Assembly: GCA_945878965.1 (NCBI GenBank)
Contig: CAMCUJ010000042.1
Location: 1 to 8,639, forward strand
Length of the DNA: 8,639 bases
From: an uncultured Clostridia bacterium
GTDB taxonomy: Bacteria; Bacillota; Clostridia; Monoglobales; Monoglobaceae
Direction of reading: 5' to 3'
In this document: positions 5,109 to 8,639 of the stretch, one piece after another
Position numbering within the stretch: the stretch's first letter is position 1
How the letters are laid out: every line of letters begins with the position of its first letter
The notes under the pieces: generated by a model
Seen by the model: only the letters and a program-made list of their open reading frames with translations
The model's database searches: none
What the model was told of the DNA's origin: nothing
Translations under genes and position numbers: made by a program

Positions 5109-6842
5109 ATGATAAAACGACTTCTTAAAAGTGTAAGAGAATATAAAAAAGATTCGATACTTGCACCTATATACGTATCCTTTGAGGTTATACTCGAAGT
5201 TATAATCCCATTTCTTATGGCAAGGCTTATAGATATAGGCATTGAACAGGAAAATAAGGAGTATTTATGGACTCTTGGTATAGTTCTTGTTATAGCCTGC
5301 GGTCTTTCCTTATTCTTCGGAATGATGTCGGGAAGGGCGGCGGCTTATGCCTCGGCAGGCTTTGCAAAAAATTTAAGACAGGATATGTACTATAATGTTC
5401 AAAACTTCTCATTCTCAAACATTGATAAGTTTTCAACTGCAAGCATAGTAACCCGTCTTACTACAGACATAACAAACATACAAAACGCATATCAGATGAT
5501 TATAAGAGTTGCGGTACGTGCACCGCTTATGATTATATTTTCATTATGTGCGGCATTCTTCGTAAACGCTGAGCTTGCGTGTATATTCTTAGCCGCAATA
5601 CCGTTCCTTTCAGTAGGACTGTATCTTGTCATAAGATACGCACATCCTATATTTGAAAAGGTTTTCAGAATATACGATAAATTAAATAATGTCGTACAGG
5701 AAAACCTACGTGGTATAAGAGTTGTAAAATCGTTTGTAAGGGAAGATTACGAAATTAAGAAATTCAAGGATGTATCGGATGATATATATGCAAAATTCGT
5801 TAAGGCAGAAAAAATTCTTGCATTCAATATGCCTCTTATGCAGTTTGCGGCATACAGCTGTATGCTGTTTATATCATGGTTTGGTGCAAAACTAATTGTA
5901 AGCGGAAGTATGAGTACAGGTCAAATTGCGAGCCTTATTTCATACACATTCCAGATACTTATGAGTCTTATGATGCTTTCGATGATTTTTGTAATGATAA
6001 TAATGGCACGTGCATCTGCTGAAAGAGTTGTTGAGATTTTAGACGAGGAAAGCGACCTTAAAAATCCCGAAAATCCAATCTGCGATATCAAAAACGGTGA
6101 GATTATATTTAATAATGTAAGCTTCAGCTACAAAAAGGATATGAATAAGCTGTGTCTTAAAAACATCAACCTTAAAATAGACTCAGGTGAAACAGTGGGA
6201 ATTATCGGAGGTACGGGAAGCTCAAAAACAAGTCTTATACAGCTTATCTCAAGACTATATGATGCAACCGATGGCGAAATTCTGGTCGGAGGAAAAAATG
6301 TAAAGGATTATGATATAGAGTCTTTGAGAAATTCAATTGCAACCGTACTTCAAAAAAATGTATTGTTTTCGGGAACAATAAGTGAAAATTTACGCTGGGG
6401 CGATGAAAACGCAAGTGATGAAGAATTAGTCCGTGTATGTAAGCTTGCACAGGCCGATGATTTTATAAGAAGCTTTCCTGACGGTTATGACACCTATATA
6501 GAACAGGGCGGAACTAACGTATCGGGAGGACAGAAGCAAAGACTTTGTATTGCAAGAGCCTTACTTAAAAAGCCGAAAATACTTATTCTTGACGACAGCA
6601 CCAGTGCAGTTGACACAAAAACCGATGCAAGCATAAGACAAGCGTTTAAAACCGAAATTCCAAACACTACAAAAATCATAATTGCACAGCGTATTTCATC
6701 TGTTGAGGACGCCGATAAAATAATAGTTATGGACAACGGCAGAATTGACGCTGTCGGAACTCACAGCGAGCTTTTAAACAGCAACGAAATATACCGGGAG
6801 GTATATAATTCTCAGACGAAAGGAGCAGATGAAAATGAATAA
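5109..6842 (+). CDS. ABC exporter half-transporter, degenerate-site subunit (TM287/LmrC-like)
   Basis: This 577-residue protein fuses a six-helix type IV exporter membrane domain (about 15-305) to an ATPase domain (about 330-565). Visible motifs are Walker A GGTGSSKT (367-374), with Ser where Gly is usual, Q-loop Gln415, signature VSGGQ (471-475) and Walker B ILILDD (491-496). The catalytic Glu is replaced by Asp496 and the H-loop His by Gln527 (AQRI). These changes mark the non-catalytic ATP site of heterodimeric exporters such as TM287 of TM287/288. Its intact signature would complete the partner's active site. An AGGAG ribosome binding site lies 9 nt before the ATG. The next gene starts inside its last codons, as expected for two subunits made together. 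The substrate cannot be read from sequence; drugs, peptides or lipids are typical of the family, and the MarR neighbour hints at a toxic compound. Confidence 0.92.
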   Translation: MIKRLLKSVREYKKDSILAPIYVSFEVILEVIIPFLMARLIDIGIEQENKEYLWTLGIVLVIACGLSLFFGMMSGRAAAYASAGFAKNLRQDMYYNVQNFSFSNIDKFSTASIVTRLTTDITNIQNAYQMIIRVAVRAPLMIIFSLCAAFFVNAELACIFLAAIPFLSVGLYLVIRYAHPIFEKVFRIYDKLNNVVQENLRGIRVVKSFVREDYEIKKFKDVSDDIYAKFVKAEKILAFNMPLMQFAAYSCMLFISWFGAKLIVSGSMSTGQIASLISYTFQILMSLMMLSMIFVMIIMARASAERVVEILDEESDLKNPENPICDIKNGEIIFNNVSFSYKKDMNKLCLKNINLKIDSGETVGIIGGTGSSKTSLIQLISRLYDATDGEILVGGKNVKDYDIESLRNSIATVLQKNVLFSGTISENLRWGDENASDEELVRVCKLAQADDFIRSFPDGYDTYIEQGGTNVSGGQKQRLCIARALLKKPKILILDDSTSAVDTKTDASIRQAFKTEIPNTTKIIIAQRISSVEDADKIIVMDNGRIDAVGTHSELLNSNEIYREVYNSQTKGADENE

Positions 6843-8639
6843 AAAGCAAAGACATCCAAAGCCTAAAAACACTTTAGGAACAATAAAACGACTATTTTCG
6901 TATATATCGTCGGAATACAAATTCAAATTCTTTTTTGTTCTTATATTGATTTTGATAAACTCTTTGGCAAATGTTATAGGTTCAATGTTTATAAGAGATT
7001 TAATAGACGATTATATAACACCGCTTCTTAACAGCCCAAATCCGGTATTCACAGGACTTTTAAAGGCAATAACCGTAATGGCGTTTATATACCTTGCCGG
7101 AATTTTATCGGGACTGTTTTACAACAGAATTATGGCAGTTATTGCACAGGGAGTACTCAAAAAAATCCGTGAAGATATGTTCATTCATATGCAAAGTCTG
7201 CCTATAAAATATTTTGACACACATACTCACGGTGATGTAATGAGCCATTACACAAATGATACGGACACATTAAGACAGATGATAGCACAAAGTATTCCGC
7301 AGATGTTTTCATCAGTAATAACTATAGTTTCTGTATTCATCGCAATGCTTATATCTAATATTTATCTTACATTGTTTATAGTATTATTTGTTATAATAAT
7401 GCTCAGTGTAACTCGAAAAATTGCCGGAGCAAGCGGAAAATATTTCATTAAACAACAACAGTCCTTAGGAAGAGTAAACGGATATATAGAAGAAATGATA
7501 AACGGTCAGAAGGTTGTAAAGGTATTCTGCTACGAAGAACGTGCAAAGAAAGATTTTGACAAGCTGAACAATGAGCTCTGCGAAAATGCGTCAAAGGCGA
7601 ACAAATTTGCAAATATCCTAATGCCTATACTAATGAATTTAGGTAATCTGCAATACGTTCTTATCGCAATTGTAGGCGGAACACTTTCGCTATTTGGAGT
7701 GGGCGGACTTACAGTCGGAACAATCGTTGCATTTTTAAATCTTTCAAAAACCTTTGTTCAGCCTCTCGGTCAGATTTCACAGCAGCTTAATTCCATTGTA
7801 ATGGCACTTGCCGGAGCAGAGAGAATATTTGAGCTTATGGACGAAAAATCGGAGCACGACGATGGTTACGTAACCTTGGTAAATGCCAAGTACAACAAAG
7901 ACGGTACGCTTTCGGAAACTAAAGAAAGAACAGGTACATGGGCATGGAAGCACCCTCATAGTGATGGTACAATAACCTATACAAAGCTTGAAGGCGAGGT
8001 TAGATTTTTCGATGTAGACTTTGGTTACAGTGATAAAAAAATTGTACTTCACGATATAAGTATGTACGCACAGCCGGGTGAAAAGGTTGCATTTGTAGGT
8101 GCAACAGGTGCGGGTAAAACTACAATTACAAACCTTATAAACAGATTCTATGACATAGCGGACGGAAAAATCCGATATGACGGAATTAATATAAACAAGA
8201 TTAAGAAAAGCGATTTAAGACGTTCACTTGGAATAGTTCTTCAAGATACTAATCTATTCACGGGAACAATAATGGAAAATATCCGCTACGGCAATCTTGA
8301 AGCAACGGACGAAGAGGTTTATGCGGCGGCTCAGCTTGCAAATGCCGATGAATTTATAAATATGCTTCCTGATGGCTATAACACAGTTATATCAGGTGAC
8401 GGCGGAAGTCTTTCGCAAGGTCAAAGGCAGTTGCTTTCAATCGCACGTGCGGCTGTTGCCGACCCTCCTGTAATGATACTTGATGAGGCAACCTCAAGTA
8501 TCGATACCCGAACGGAATCAATCGTTCAGAGCGGAATGGATGCGCTTATGACAGGAAGAACCGTATTCGTAATTGCACACAGACTTTCAACCGTAAAGAA
8601 TTCTGATGTGATTATGGTTCTTGAGCTTGGAAGAATTAT
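6835..8639 (+). CDS. ABC exporter half-transporter, catalytic subunit (TM288/LmrD-like), 3' partial
   Basis: An open frame of 601 codons plus two bases runs from the ATG at 6835 to the window edge without a stop, so the last part of the C-terminus is missing. It begins MNKKQRHPKPKN; AAAGGAG lies 9 nt upstream. An ATG at 6829 in the same frame is too close to that site. The start overlaps the previous gene by 8 nt. A six-helix membrane domain (about 30-325) is followed by an unusual linker and an ATPase domain from about 386. Motifs are Walker A GATGAGKT (422-429), Q-loop Gln470, Walker B VMILDE with catalytic Glu551, and His582. The signature is LSQGQ (526-530) instead of LSGGQ, the altered signature found in TM288-like subunits. 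This subunit therefore supplies the hydrolysing Walker site and pairs with the upstream protein as a heterodimer. Residues about 341-385 form an extra segment containing GTWAWKHPHSDGT, absent from minimal exporters. Confidence 0.92.
   Translation, partial: MNKKQRHPKPKNTLGTIKRLFSYISSEYKFKFFFVLILILINSLANVIGSMFIRDLIDDYITPLLNSPNPVFTGLLKAITVMAFIYLAGILSGLFYNRIMAVIAQGVLKKIREDMFIHMQSLPIKYFDTHTHGDVMSHYTNDTDTLRQMIAQSIPQMFSSVITIVSVFIAMLISNIYLTLFIVLFVIIMLSVTRKIAGASGKYFIKQQQSLGRVNGYIEEMINGQKVVKVFCYEERAKKDFDKLNNELCENASKANKFANILMPILMNLGNLQYVLIAIVGGTLSLFGVGGLTVGTIVAFLNLSKTFVQPLGQISQQLNSIVMALAGAERIFELMDEKSEHDDGYVTLVNAKYNKDGTLSETKERTGTWAWKHPHSDGTITYTKLEGEVRFFDVDFGYSDKKIVLHDISMYAQPGEKVAFVGATGAGKTTITNLINRFYDIADGKIRYDGININKIKKSDLRRSLGIVLQDTNLFTGTIMENIRYGNLEATDEEVYAAAQLANADEFINMLPDGYNTVISGDGGSLSQGQRQLLSIARAAVADPPVMILDEATSSIDTRTESIVQSGMDALMTGRTVFVIAHRLSTVKNSDVIMVLELGRI

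Noticed and set aside
4964..5242. Minus-strand open frame across the marR-exporter junction
   Set aside because: It is a shadow of two well-supported genes with no ribosome binding site or domain. The minus-strand frames at 6244-6450, 6494-6736 and 7777-8052 inside the exporter genes are rejected for the same reason.

Overview
The window is AT-rich and reads as chromosomal DNA from a low-GC Firmicute. A member of Clostridia (gut-type Lachnospiraceae/Oscillospiraceae-like) is most likely. This rests on the AT-rich codon choice, strong GGAGG-type ribosome binding sites, a lipoprotein PstS, and ABC-exporter sequence features that I know from Clostridia. No species can be named from the sequence alone.

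Layout. (1) Positions 1-123 hold no complete gene. They contain two inverted repeats and possibly the extreme 3' end of something lying to the left. (2) Positions 124-4310, minus strand, hold a complete high-affinity phosphate uptake operon, pstS-pstC-pstA-pstB-phoU. The last four genes are packed with 1-nt gaps or overlaps. pstS is set apart from pstC by 133 nt containing two hairpins. (3) Positions 4311-4628 are a divergent control region. It has a Pho-box-like promoter pointing left into pstS, and a near-consensus promoter with a perfect palindromic operator pointing right. (4) Positions 4629-8639, plus strand, hold a MarR-family regulator followed by two ABC half-transporters. These look like a TM287/288- or LmrCD-type heterodimeric exporter. 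The second half-transporter has no stop codon and runs off the right edge.

How the genes work together. PstS on the outer face of the membrane captures phosphate. PstC and PstA form the channel, PstB hydrolyses ATP, and PhoU links transport to phosphate signalling. On the other side, the MarR-like protein probably represses its own operon through the palindrome over its -10 element and is relieved by a compound that the exporter removes. The two exporter subunits have complementary defects: a degenerate ATP site contributed by subunit 1 and an altered signature in subunit 2. This is the pattern expected of an obligate heterodimer.

The most striking observation is that PstS appears circularly permuted. 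The half of the protein that is normally C-terminal comes first, directly after the lipoprotein signal, and the normally N-terminal half follows. Both halves are present once each. Other points of note are the Pho-box/-35 overlap, the structured region before pstC, a roughly 45-residue insert ahead of the nucleotide-binding domain of the second exporter subunit, and the unexplained stem-loops at the left edge.
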